Shown here in pieces: positions 1 through 6,500 of a stretch of DNA of 11,742 nucleotides. The notes below the pieces were generated by a model. It was not told the origin of the DNA. It made no database searches and saw nothing but the letters and a program-made list of their open reading frames with translations. The position numbers were made by a program, and so were the translations under genes. Origin of the DNA: Clostridiales bacterium (GTDB lineage Bacteria > Bacillota_A > Clostridia > Saccharofermentanales > Saccharofermentanaceae); the NCBI GenBank assembly GCA_017649745.1, contig JAGCGE010000333.1, positions 1 to 11,742 on the forward strand, given 5' to 3'. Positions within the stretch are counted from its first letter, which is position 1. Each line of letters opens with the position of its first letter.

Positions 1-3000
1 ACGGTTAGGTCTACACTTAACAAAATTATATCCCATGAGCAGATCCGAGTTAATGGTAAGTTCGAAAAGCCGTTCATGACTAAGGCCAACTGTATGCTCT
101 TTGTGGGTTCGAATGATCCCATCCAGTTAAGCCCGAATTCTGGTATGAAGCGTAGGCTTATTGATATTCGTCCAACCGGTAATTTGCTTTCCGCGGATAC
201 TTATGACGAATGTATGGAGCACATACCTTTCGAGAAGTCCGGTATTGCTTGGCGGTGTTATCAGACCTACAAGAAGTTAGGACGACACTATTATGACCAT
301 TATATTGCTGAAGACATGCTGGCAAGAACCTCACCTTTCCACAACTTCGTGGTCGAGAATGTCATGGAGCTTAAAGACGGAGTAAGTCTTGCAAGAGCCT
401 ATGACATGTATATCAAGTACGCTGAACTCTGTAAGTTTAAGAACGAACTTGTTAGATATAAATTTAGAGATACTCTTAAATTATATTTCGACAAGTATGA
501 AGATCAGAAGTTTAGCGGCTTCAGATGGGAAAAGATTGGAAAGAGTAAGCCTACAGAAATTTCACCGGTTCTGACATGGCTCTCATTCAATCAGTCACAT
601 TCGGATTTCGACCAGTTGTTCGAGTCTCAGCCTGCTCAGTACGCGAATAGGGACGGCTTGCCTGAGAGAAAGTGGGAGAACGTTACTACAAGACTTAGCG
701 ATCTCGATACTCACAGGTTGCATTATGTAAAGATGCCTGAGAATGTTATCTGTATCGATTTCGATATCAAGGATGATAATGGTAATAAGTCTTTGGAGCG
801 AAACATGGAAGCAGCATCGAAGTTCACACCAACCTATGCCGAACTTAGTAAGTCTGGCAGTGGCATTCATCTGCATTATATTTACACCGGCGGAGATCCA
901 AAAGATTTAAGTAGGGTTTTCGGAGATAATGTAGAGATTAAAGTATTCACTGGTAACTCATCTTTAAGAAGAAAACTTACACGTTGTAACGATCTTCCTA
1001 TAGCTCAGATGAGTTCCGGTTTACCAACTCGTGAAGTGAAAGGAGGAAACAAGTTGATAGATTGGGTGGGCTTTAAAACCGAGAAAGAACTTAGGAAACG
1101 AATTATCAATGCCATGCGTAATGCCGACAAGAATAATCCGGAAACCTATGGTAAGATTTATCCTAAGTTGGCACCTTTCCATAAACCTACAATAGACTTC
1201 ATCAATTCGCTTTTGGATGAGGCCTATGAATCAACATTATCCTATGATCTGAGAAACGATCTGGCACATACAATCCTGGCGTTCGCAATGGAGAGTCATA
1301 ACAAGTGCGATTATTGCGTATCCATTGTTAATGATATGAGGATGTGTTCCAAGGATATATTGGAGAAGGAAAAAGAAGATACTGTAGTTGATGAGAACGC
1401 TCCTATAGTTATATTTGATACCGAGGTGTCTCAGAGCTACAAACAGTATCTGGAGTATTGTAAGAAGAATAAGGTTCCGGTTAATCCAAAGATACCTGAA
1501 GATGCAAAAGCACACTTCCTGATTTGTTGGAAGTTCTTAGGTAAGGATAAAGAAGTCCAGAAGATGCTTGATCCTAAGCCTGAAGAAGTTGAGGCACTGT
1601 TTAAGTATGGTTTGATCGGTTTCAATAACCGTGACTACGATAACCATATGCTGTGGGCAGCCTCACAGGGTTATACAGCAGAAGAATTATATTCGCTTAA
1701 TAACCGTATCATAGCTGAGCATGATCCAAATGCTAAGTTTGGTCAGGCGTACAACATCTCTAAGACCGACATCTTAGACTTTGCATCAGCTGGAAACAAG
1801 AAGGGTCTTAAGAAGTGGGAGATTGAGCTTGGCGAAGACCATCTGGAATGGGATAGACCTTGGTATGAGCCTATACCGGATTCAAGGCTTCATGATTGGG
1901 TTACTTATTGTACGAATGACGTAGTAAGTACCGAACGGGTGTTTGAACATCTTCAGGAAGACTACGAAGCTAGAGAGATGCTTGCAAAGCTCGCTGGCGG
2001 CACCATGAACGATAAGACCAATTCTCTCACAATTAAACTTCTCACTCATGGTATAGATAATCCTCAGTCTCAGTACATCTATACCGATCTCAGTACTATC
2101 TTCCCGGGTTACGAATATCATCCCGAAGGCATTCCCAAAGAATTATATTCCACAGCACCAGGCACCAAGATCTCGAAATCCAGAAAGTCTATCTATATGG
2201 GTGAGGATCCGTCTGAAGGTGGTTTCGCTAACTGCCCTAAGCCTGGAGTATACTTCAATGTTTGGTTGTTTGACGTTGCTTCCATGCATCCGCATTCAGC
2301 TATCGCATTGAAGATCTTTGGCGATGTCATCACCAAGAGATACGAGAACCTAGTAGAAGCACGAGTTGCTATCAAACACATCAAAGAGATCGGAGACGCA
2401 GCATATCATGAAGCACTCAGGAGAATGGAAGCTATTAGAGAAGGTACTTCTAATATTATTGAGGGCATACTTAAAGGATTGTCTGGTGAGGCCCTCGAAA
2501 AGAAATGTAAAGCGATTGCTAATGCGCTTAAGACGGCTATCAATTCAGTATATGGATTGACAAGTGCCAAGTTTGATAATAAGTTGAGAGACCCGAGAAA
2601 CGTAGACAATATTGTTGCGAAGTATGGTGCTCTCTTCATGATCACTCTTAAGCACAAGTTGCAGGATATGGGTTGCACAGTTGTCCACATCAAGACGGAC
2701 TCAATCAAGATTGCTAACTGCAACGAAGAGATTGAGAAAGTTATTATGGACTTTGGTAAACAGTATGGATATACCTTCGAAAGAGAAGCGGTTTACTCAA
2801 AGATCTGTATTATTGATGACGCACAGTATATCGCTTACGAAGTCGAGAAGGATGGTAAGAGATTGGAGAAACCGTTCTGGACTGTAACAGGAGAAAAGTT
2901 TGCTCCTAACTACTTGTTCAAGAATCTCTTCTCACATGAGCCTGTTGAATTTAGCGACTATCCTGAGACTAAAGCCGTATCAGACGCAGCAATCTACATT

Positions 3001-3336
3001 GAGCGCGATGGATCTGAGAAGTTCATCGGAAGAGTCGGTTCGTTCGTGGCTGTAAAAGAAGGCCATGGCGGAAAGCTCTTACGTATCAATGGAGATAAGA
3101 GATCCGCAGTAACAGGAACAAAAGATTATATTTGGAACGAGGCCAATACCATCAAGGAACACCCTGAATGGCTTGACTACGACTATTATCGTTCCGAATG
3201 TGACAAAGCAGTTGACACTATTAATAAGTATTATCCGTTTGATCAGTTCGTCGAATGTGATCCGACGGATATTACTTTTGTACCGTACAACGAAGATGAA
3301 GTTGTACCATTTATGAATCCACCAGAAATTGCATAA
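1..3336 (+). CDS. Fused SF3 helicase (C-terminal end) - AEP primase - family B DNA polymerase, 5' partial
   Basis: The frame is open from the first base, so the true start lies upstream; 1111 codons are visible and are numbered here from nt 1. The order seen is as follows. The tail of an SF3 helicase has a sensor-1-like LFVGSND (nt 97-117) and an arginine-finger-like GMKRR (142-156), followed by a winged-helix-like stretch. An AEP primase has DFD (D253, D255; nt 757-765), SGSGIHLH (H290; 868) and VEIKVF (E312; 934). A family B polymerase has exonuclease motifs FDTE (D473, E475), GFNNRDYD (D547) and YCTND (Y636, D640). Its polymerase motifs are A, FDVASMHPHS (D758), B, K844 to NSVYG, and C, IKTDS (D900). 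It should unwind, prime and copy phage DNA with proofreading. Helicase Walker A and B would lie upstream of the window. Motifs A and B are only 86 residues apart, so the palm is compact. The polymerase is certain; the single-chain fusion is what the DNA shows, although separate products are possible (see the internal RBS). Confidence 0.87.
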   Translation, partial: TVRSTLNKIISHEQIRVNGKFEKPFMTKANCMLFVGSNDPIQLSPNSGMKRRLIDIRPTGNLLSADTYDECMEHIPFEKSGIAWRCYQTYKKLGRHYYDHYIAEDMLARTSPFHNFVVENVMELKDGVSLARAYDMYIKYAELCKFKNELVRYKFRDTLKLYFDKYEDQKFSGFRWEKIGKSKPTEISPVLTWLSFNQSHSDFDQLFESQPAQYANRDGLPERKWENVTTRLSDLDTHRLHYVKMPENVICIDFDIKDDNGNKSLERNMEAASKFTPTYAELSKSGSGIHLHYIYTGGDPKDLSRVFGDNVEIKVFTGNSSLRRKLTRCNDLPIAQMSSGLPTREVKGGNKLIDWVGFKTEKELRKRIINAMRNADKNNPETYGKIYPKLAPFHKPTIDFINSLLDEAYESTLSYDLRNDLAHTILAFAMESHNKCDYCVSIVNDMRMCSKDILEKEKEDTVVDENAPIVIFDTEVSQSYKQYLEYCKKNKVPVNPKIPEDAKAHFLICWKFLGKDKEVQKMLDPKPEEVEALFKYGLIGFNNRDYDNHMLWAASQGYTAEELYSLNNRIIAEHDPNAKFGQAYNISKTDILDFASAGNKKGLKKWEIELGEDHLEWDRPWYEPIPDSRLHDWVTYCTNDVVSTERVFEHLQEDYEAREMLAKLAGGTMNDKTNSLTIKLLTHGIDNPQSQYIYTDLSTIFPGYEYHPEGIPKELYSTAPGTKISKSRKSIYMGEDPSEGGFANCPKPGVYFNVWLFDVASMHPHSAIALKIFGDVITKRYENLVEARVAIKHIKEIGDAAYHEALRRMEAIREGTSNIIEGILKGLSGEALEKKCKAIANALKTAINSVYGLTSAKFDNKLRDPRNVDNIVAKYGALFMITLKHKLQDMGCTVVHIKTDSIKIANCNEEIEKVIMDFGKQYGYTFEREAVYSKICIIDDAQYIAYEVEKDGKRLEKPFWTVTGEKFAPNYLFKNLFSHEPVEFSDYPETKAVSDAAIYIERDGSEKFIGRVGSFVAVKEGHGGKLLRINGDKRSAVTGTKDYIWNEANTIKEHPEWLDYDYYRSECDKAVDTINKYYPFDQFVECDPTDITFVPYNEDEVVPFMNPPEIA
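1039..1056 (+). promoter_or_regulatory. Internal Shine-Dalgarno and in-frame TTG inside the replisome gene
   Basis: AAAGGAGG at 1039-1046 is followed after 7 bases by TTG at 1054, in the frame of the large gene. The surrounding GTGAAAGGAGGA resembles the real leaders of the SSB-like gene (GTGAAAGGAGAA) and the VRR-NUC gene (GTGAAAGGAGGA). It lies after the AEP motifs (last at nt 934) and before the first exonuclease motif (1417). It could therefore start a free family B polymerase of about 760 residues, or mark an old gene boundary. Codons for Lys-Gly-Gly can produce such a sequence by chance. Confidence 0.45.
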
Positions 3337-3355
3337 GTGAAAGGAGAACACTATT

Positions 3356-3889
3356 ATGAAGATCAGAATCGAGAGAGCAGCTAGAGCAGAGATGATGTTT
3401 GTTGAGGGAGCAGAGCAGAAAGATATTCTGCCCGGTTCTTTCAGAAACTTCAGAGGCGAGAAGAGAAGATACAACGACGAGGGTAAGAGGAACTTCAACC
3501 TCGCCCTCAACTTCCCTCAGGAAGAATTGGATAAGATCGCAGAGACAGGACTTCGCATAAAGGAACTTCCTGCAAGAGACGAGGAGTATGATGAGCCTCT
3601 GAGATTCGTTAAGGTTAATGTAGCGCTTGGAGGAAAGGTACCTCCGCAGTTGTTCTTGGTTAGCCCTAACGGTAAGCTGAAAGAACTGAACCAGAATGAG
3701 CTCGGGCTTCTTGATGGCGCAAGGTTCTCTAACGTAGATCTTGTCATCAGAACTTATCACCGTGACGAGAACACAACGTCATTATATTTGCAGAAGGGAT
3801 ACTTCACAATCGAGCAGGATCCAATCTCTGCTAAGTATGCTAACTACGATGAAGGTAACGATGAAGAGGATGAAATCCCTTTTGATTGA
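3356..3889 (+). CDS. Phage single-stranded DNA-binding-like protein
   Basis: A 177-residue acidic protein that probably coats single-stranded DNA at the phage fork. It resembles, from memory, a phage family with an N-terminal FRNF block (here GSFRNFRGEKRRYNDEG, residues 27-43) followed by a mixed beta region (to about 155) of OB-fold type. The tail is rich in Asp and Glu and ends in EEDEIPFD. That imitates the acidic DDDIPF-like tip through which bacterial SSBs recruit partner proteins. The gene starts 19 bases after the polymerase stop with an AAGGAG site 11 bases ahead, so it is probably co-transcribed with the replisome gene. All of its six or so glutamines use CAG, like the polymerase gene. 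The OB-fold is an inference; the acidic tip and the context are what can be seen. Confidence 0.7.
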   Translation: MKIRIERAARAEMMFVEGAEQKDILPGSFRNFRGEKRRYNDEGKRNFNLALNFPQEELDKIAETGLRIKELPARDEEYDEPLRFVKVNVALGGKVPPQLFLVSPNGKLKELNQNELGLLDGARFSNVDLVIRTYHRDENTTSLYLQKGYFTIEQDPISAKYANYDEGNDEEDEIPFD

Positions 3890-3898
3890 GGTTGACTT

Positions 3899-5116
3899 AT
3901 GAACACAGAGCTTTATCCGCATCAAATAGATGCTCTTAAAAAGATGCATAATGGCTGTGTACTATATGGAGGAGTTGGTTGTGGTAAAAGTAGAACCGCT
4001 TTAGCTTACACTTATATTTGTGAGTTAGGCGGTTCTCTTCGTATTAATGGTAAAGGTGTGTTTACAAAACCAGAAATAAAGAAGGATGTATACATTATCA
4101 CAACCGCAAAGAAAAGAGACACTATGGAATGGGAGGGAGAGGTTGCATACTTCTGTCTCCCATCTTCTATTAATGTTGTCGTTGACTCTTGGAATAATAT
4201 ACAAAAGTACAAGTCTGTGCATAGCGCAATGTTCATATTTGATGAGCAACGAGTTGTTGGTTCTGGCGCTTGGGTTAAAGCATTTCTAAAGATAGCAAGA
4301 CAAAACCATTGGATACTCCTGTCCGCAACACCTGGTGACCAATGGAAAGATTATATTCCGGTTATGGTGGCTAATGGCTTCTACAAAAACAAAACAGACT
4401 TCAATAATCAACATGTGGTTTATAAAGCTTATTTAAAGTTCCCAGCTATAGACCATTATGTAAATGTTAAGAAGTTGAAGTGGATAGCAAGTCAGATCCT
4501 AGTCAAGGTTGATTATGAACATGACATTATAAAACATAAGATTGACATTAAGTGTCACTATGATCAAAACCTATACCGGAAAGTAATGAAAGATCGGTGG
4601 GATCCGTTTGACAATTGTCCGATCGAGGAAACTGGGAAACTTTGCTATTTATTGCGGAAGGTTAGTAACTATGACAAGTCCAGATACACCGAGCTTGACA
4701 ATATACTAAAAACTTACAAGAAGAATAAGGTAATTATATTCTATAACTTCACGTATGAGTTAGTTGGTTTGAGAGAGTTCTTTGCCGAACGAGGTTACGA
4801 GATTGGGGAATGGAACGGCGAGGAACACACCGAGATACCCACTGGGGAAAAGTGGGCCTATCTATGTCAGTACACCGCAGCGTGTGAGGGATGGAACGCT
4901 ATTACCACTGACACCACAATATTCTTCTCACAAAACTACTCGTACAAAACACTTACCCAAGCTGAAGGCAGAATCGATAGACTTAATACTCCGTTCAAAG
5001 AATTATATTACTTTTACTTACGGAGTAACTCACCAATAGACCTGGCGATAAAAAGAGCATTACTACTGAAAAAGAATTTCAATGAGAAAATCTTTGTAAA
5101 GGGGGTTTCAGAATAA
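3899..5116 (+). CDS. SF2 (DEAD-like) DNA helicase / ATPase
   Basis: A 405-residue helicase of the compact SF2 type common in phages, expected to use ATP to move on or remodel DNA in replication or recombination. Visible motifs: YPHQ (6-9), Walker A GGVGCGKS (24-31, K30), Walker B FDEQ (114-117), motif III SAT (142-144) and motif VI QAEGRIDR (354-361, R358 and R361). IIFYNF (279-284) begins the second RecA-like domain. DEQR replaces the usual DEAH or DEAD, as in several phage relatives. The start is ATG, with GAGG from the preceding stop region 8 bases ahead. Its stop overlaps the next start (TAATG). Of 11 glutamines 9 are CAA, whereas the two upstream genes use only CAG. The exact substrate cannot be read from the sequence. 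Confidence 0.85.
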   Translation: MNTELYPHQIDALKKMHNGCVLYGGVGCGKSRTALAYTYICELGGSLRINGKGVFTKPEIKKDVYIITTAKKRDTMEWEGEVAYFCLPSSINVVVDSWNNIQKYKSVHSAMFIFDEQRVVGSGAWVKAFLKIARQNHWILLSATPGDQWKDYIPVMVANGFYKNKTDFNNQHVVYKAYLKFPAIDHYVNVKKLKWIASQILVKVDYEHDIIKHKIDIKCHYDQNLYRKVMKDRWDPFDNCPIEETGKLCYLLRKVSNYDKSRYTELDNILKTYKKNKVIIFYNFTYELVGLREFFAERGYEIGEWNGEEHTEIPTGEKWAYLCQYTAACEGWNAITTDTTIFFSQNYSYKTLTQAEGRIDRLNTPFKELYYFYLRSNSPIDLAIKRALLLKKNFNEKIFVKGVSE

Positions 5117-5451
5117 TGCTGGAGCAAATAAGGGATCATCAGAACTATTATGTGTCGGACGATGGGAGTGTCTACAGGAGGCGCAAGCAAGGCTTGTTTA
5201 AGTTAGCACCCGACTGGTCTAACAATTATGCAAGAGTTTGCTTGGACGGTAAAAACGAATCAATCGCAAGGTTGGTACTAAATACTTTTGACCCCATAGA
5301 CGATCCGACACTGATCGCTTTCCACATCGACGGTAATCATCACAACAACCATTTATCTAATCTGATCTGGATGACCGCATCGCAGGTTCAATTATATTCC
5401 GGTTACACTTTAGATTATCGTAAACAGGTTCTTACAAGAGGGCGCAGCTAA
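5116..5451 (+). CDS. HNH endonuclease (NUMOD4/HNH_3-like)
   Basis: A 111-residue protein with the two parts of small phage HNH nucleases. The N-terminal NUMOD4-like half reads YYVSDDGSVYRR (11-22), and the conserved IARLVLNTF is at 50-58. The zinc-less HNH core is FHIDGN..NN.L.NL.W (69-85), with H70, N78 and N82 as likely catalytic or metal residues. The position before H70 is Phe, where His, Asn or Asp is more usual. The protein probably nicks or cuts DNA, either as a free-standing homing enzyme or as part of the replication module. Translation is coupled to the helicase by a TAATG overlap, with AAAGGGGG about 10 bases ahead. The stop codon lies in the loop of the following terminator. The inserted-homing-gene idea is inference; no intron or intein is visible. 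Confidence 0.8.
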   Translation: MLEQIRDHQNYYVSDDGSVYRRRKQGLFKLAPDWSNNYARVCLDGKNESIARLVLNTFDPIDDPTLIAFHIDGNHHNNHLSNLIWMTASQVQLYSGYTLDYRKQVLTRGRS

Positions 5452-5472
5452 ATCGCGTCCTCTATTTTTTTT
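5437..5472 (+). terminator. Rho-independent terminator at the end of the HNH gene
   Basis: The arms AGAGGGCGC (5437-5445) and GCGTCCTCT (5455-5463) form a continuous 9-bp stem with one G-U pair and a 9-base loop. The stem is followed by A and eight T residues (5465-5472). The left arm is coding, and the HNH stop codon (5449-5451) sits in the loop, so the gene end and terminator are fused. It should end the replisome-SSB-helicase-HNH transcript. Confidence 0.88.
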
Positions 5473-5500
5473 AGACTTACCCCAGAGGTATCGTGGTAAA

Positions 5501-5550
5501 TACTATGACTATAGTAGAGAGGAAGGAAAAATCCACCTCTCTTGTCTTTT
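5501..5550 (+). promoter_or_regulatory. Two consecutive dyads upstream of the nuclease pair
   Basis: TACTAT (5501-5506) and ATAGTA (5511-5516) form a perfect 6-bp dyad around GACT. It is directly followed by AGAGAGG (5516-5522) and CCTCTCT (5536-5542), a 7-bp stem that can stack on an inner GGA/TCC pair, with TGTCTTTT after it. The first dyad is operator-like, and TATAGT (5510-5515) is a possible -10 without a convincing -35. The second may be a weak terminator or a leader hairpin. Because a strong terminator lies just upstream, some promoter for the downstream genes is expected here. Confidence 0.4.
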
Positions 5551-5568
5551 GTGAAAGGAGGACAAGCT

Positions 5569-5856
5569 ATGCTTGAAAGGGATTACCAAAAGAAATTGGT
5601 AAAAAAGCTGAAAGAAAAATTCCCGGGTTGTTACGTAATCAAAAACGACGCACAACTAAAACAAGGGATACCAGACTTGCTTGTATTATATTCCAACAAG
5701 TGGGTCGCACTGGAAGTCAAACAATCAGCAACCGCACATCACCAACCGAATCAGGATCACAACGTGGAGCGTATGAACGACATGTCATATGCTACTTTTA
5801 TTTATCCTGAAAACGAAGCCCAGGTCTTCAAGGAGTTAGAGGAGGTGTTTAGATGA
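5569..5856 (+). CDS. VRR-NUC domain nuclease
   Basis: A 95-residue stand-alone VRR-NUC protein of the PD-(D/E)XK fold, a class tied to cleavage of branched or Holliday-junction-like DNA. Visible residues: E3 in the first helix, GIPDLLVL (33-40, D36), ALEVK (47-51, E49 and K51) and a Gln-rich HHQPNQ stretch (57-62) where the family has its conserved Q. The chosen start is ATG 5569, with AAAGGAGG ending 6 bases ahead. An in-frame TTG at 5542 would add nine residues but precedes the ribosome-binding site and lies in the hairpin, so I reject it. The last codons overlap the next start as ATGA, so the two nucleases are translationally coupled. Confidence 0.82.
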   Translation: MLERDYQKKLVKKLKEKFPGCYVIKNDAQLKQGIPDLLVLYSNKWVALEVKQSATAHHQPNQDHNVERMNDMSYATFIYPENEAQVFKELEEVFR

Positions 5857-6497
5857 GCTTCACGTTCTTTGATCATAGCAGAGATATTCCTGCAGGATCA
5901 CACGCACTCTTAAGCGCTTCTAAATACTTCTGGACAAATTACGACAACGATAAGTTATACAACTACATCAGTTCGTCATATGCCCAAGAGATTGGAACAA
6001 TACTTCATGACCTGGCCGCAACAGCTATTAAATACAAAGTGAAGATCCCTAAACTCGCAGCTAGACCAATTATATTGCTTTGGCTGTTATCACATGGGAT
6101 ACCACGAGGAGTCATTGACGTTAGTAAGTACATCGACAACTTCTGTGCTTATGTCAACGACGCAATCGGCTTTGATATGACAGCTGAGCAACCACTTAAA
6201 TACTCAGGTAATGCATTCGGTACTGCAGACGCTATTCGTTTCAACGATAAGAAGATGCACCTCCGAATACACGACTTTAAATCCGGCGTAACTCAACCTT
6301 GCCTCAGGCAGTTAGAGATCTACGCCGCTTTATTTTGCCTCGAGTACAAAGTGAAGCCTAAGGACATAACTATTGAACTTAGGATTTATTGGCAGAACGA
6401 AGTCATAGTTGGTAATCCGACTGCAGCTGACATTCTACCACTTATGGACAAAATTATATCTTTTGACAAATTCATTAACACCGTAAAGGGGGATTAA
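5853..6497 (+). CDS. RecB/Cas4-family PD-(D/E)XK nuclease
   Basis: A 214-residue single-domain nuclease of the RecB/Cas4 (PDDEXK_1) type. In family order it shows EIGTILHDLA with H52, GTADAIRF with D126, HDFKSG with D141 and K143, and the family's Q-x3-Y motif as QLEIYAAL (Q153, Y157). All metal and catalytic positions are therefore present. The four-cysteine iron-sulfur cluster of many Cas4 and AddB proteins is not evident. Phage relatives are usually exonucleases working in recombination or DNA breakdown. It is coupled to the VRR-NUC gene by ATGA and ends four bases before the next gene, whose AAAGGGGG site is inside this coding region. A joint DNA-processing role with the SF2 helicase and VRR-NUC is inferred from order only. 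Confidence 0.82.
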   Translation: MSFTFFDHSRDIPAGSHALLSASKYFWTNYDNDKLYNYISSSYAQEIGTILHDLAATAIKYKVKIPKLAARPIILLWLLSHGIPRGVIDVSKYIDNFCAYVNDAIGFDMTAEQPLKYSGNAFGTADAIRFNDKKMHLRIHDFKSGVTQPCLRQLEIYAALFCLEYKVKPKDITIELRIYWQNEVIVGNPTAADILPLMDKIISFDKFINTVKGD

Positions 6498-6500
6498 GCC

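Noticed and set aside
1..3336. Intein or intron within the replisome gene
   Set aside because: No splicing-block residues (Cys/Ser start with His-Asn end) or homing-endonuclease motif are seen between the domains, and the frame is continuous.
3079..3760. Two overlapping minus-strand open frames (143 and 149 codons) across the polymerase end and the SSB-like gene
   Set aside because: Both are opposite real genes, overlap each other, and consist of Leu/Ile/Ser-rich text typical of antisense frames.
5542..5568. TTG at 5542 as the start of the VRR-NUC gene
   Set aside because: The start at 5569 has an AAAGGAGG site at proper distance, whereas 5542 is upstream of that site and inside a hairpin arm.
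5853..6497. CRISPR Cas4 adaptation protein
   Set aside because: There is no Cas1, Cas2 or repeat array nearby and no cysteine cluster is evident; a phage RecB-like exonuclease fits the context better.
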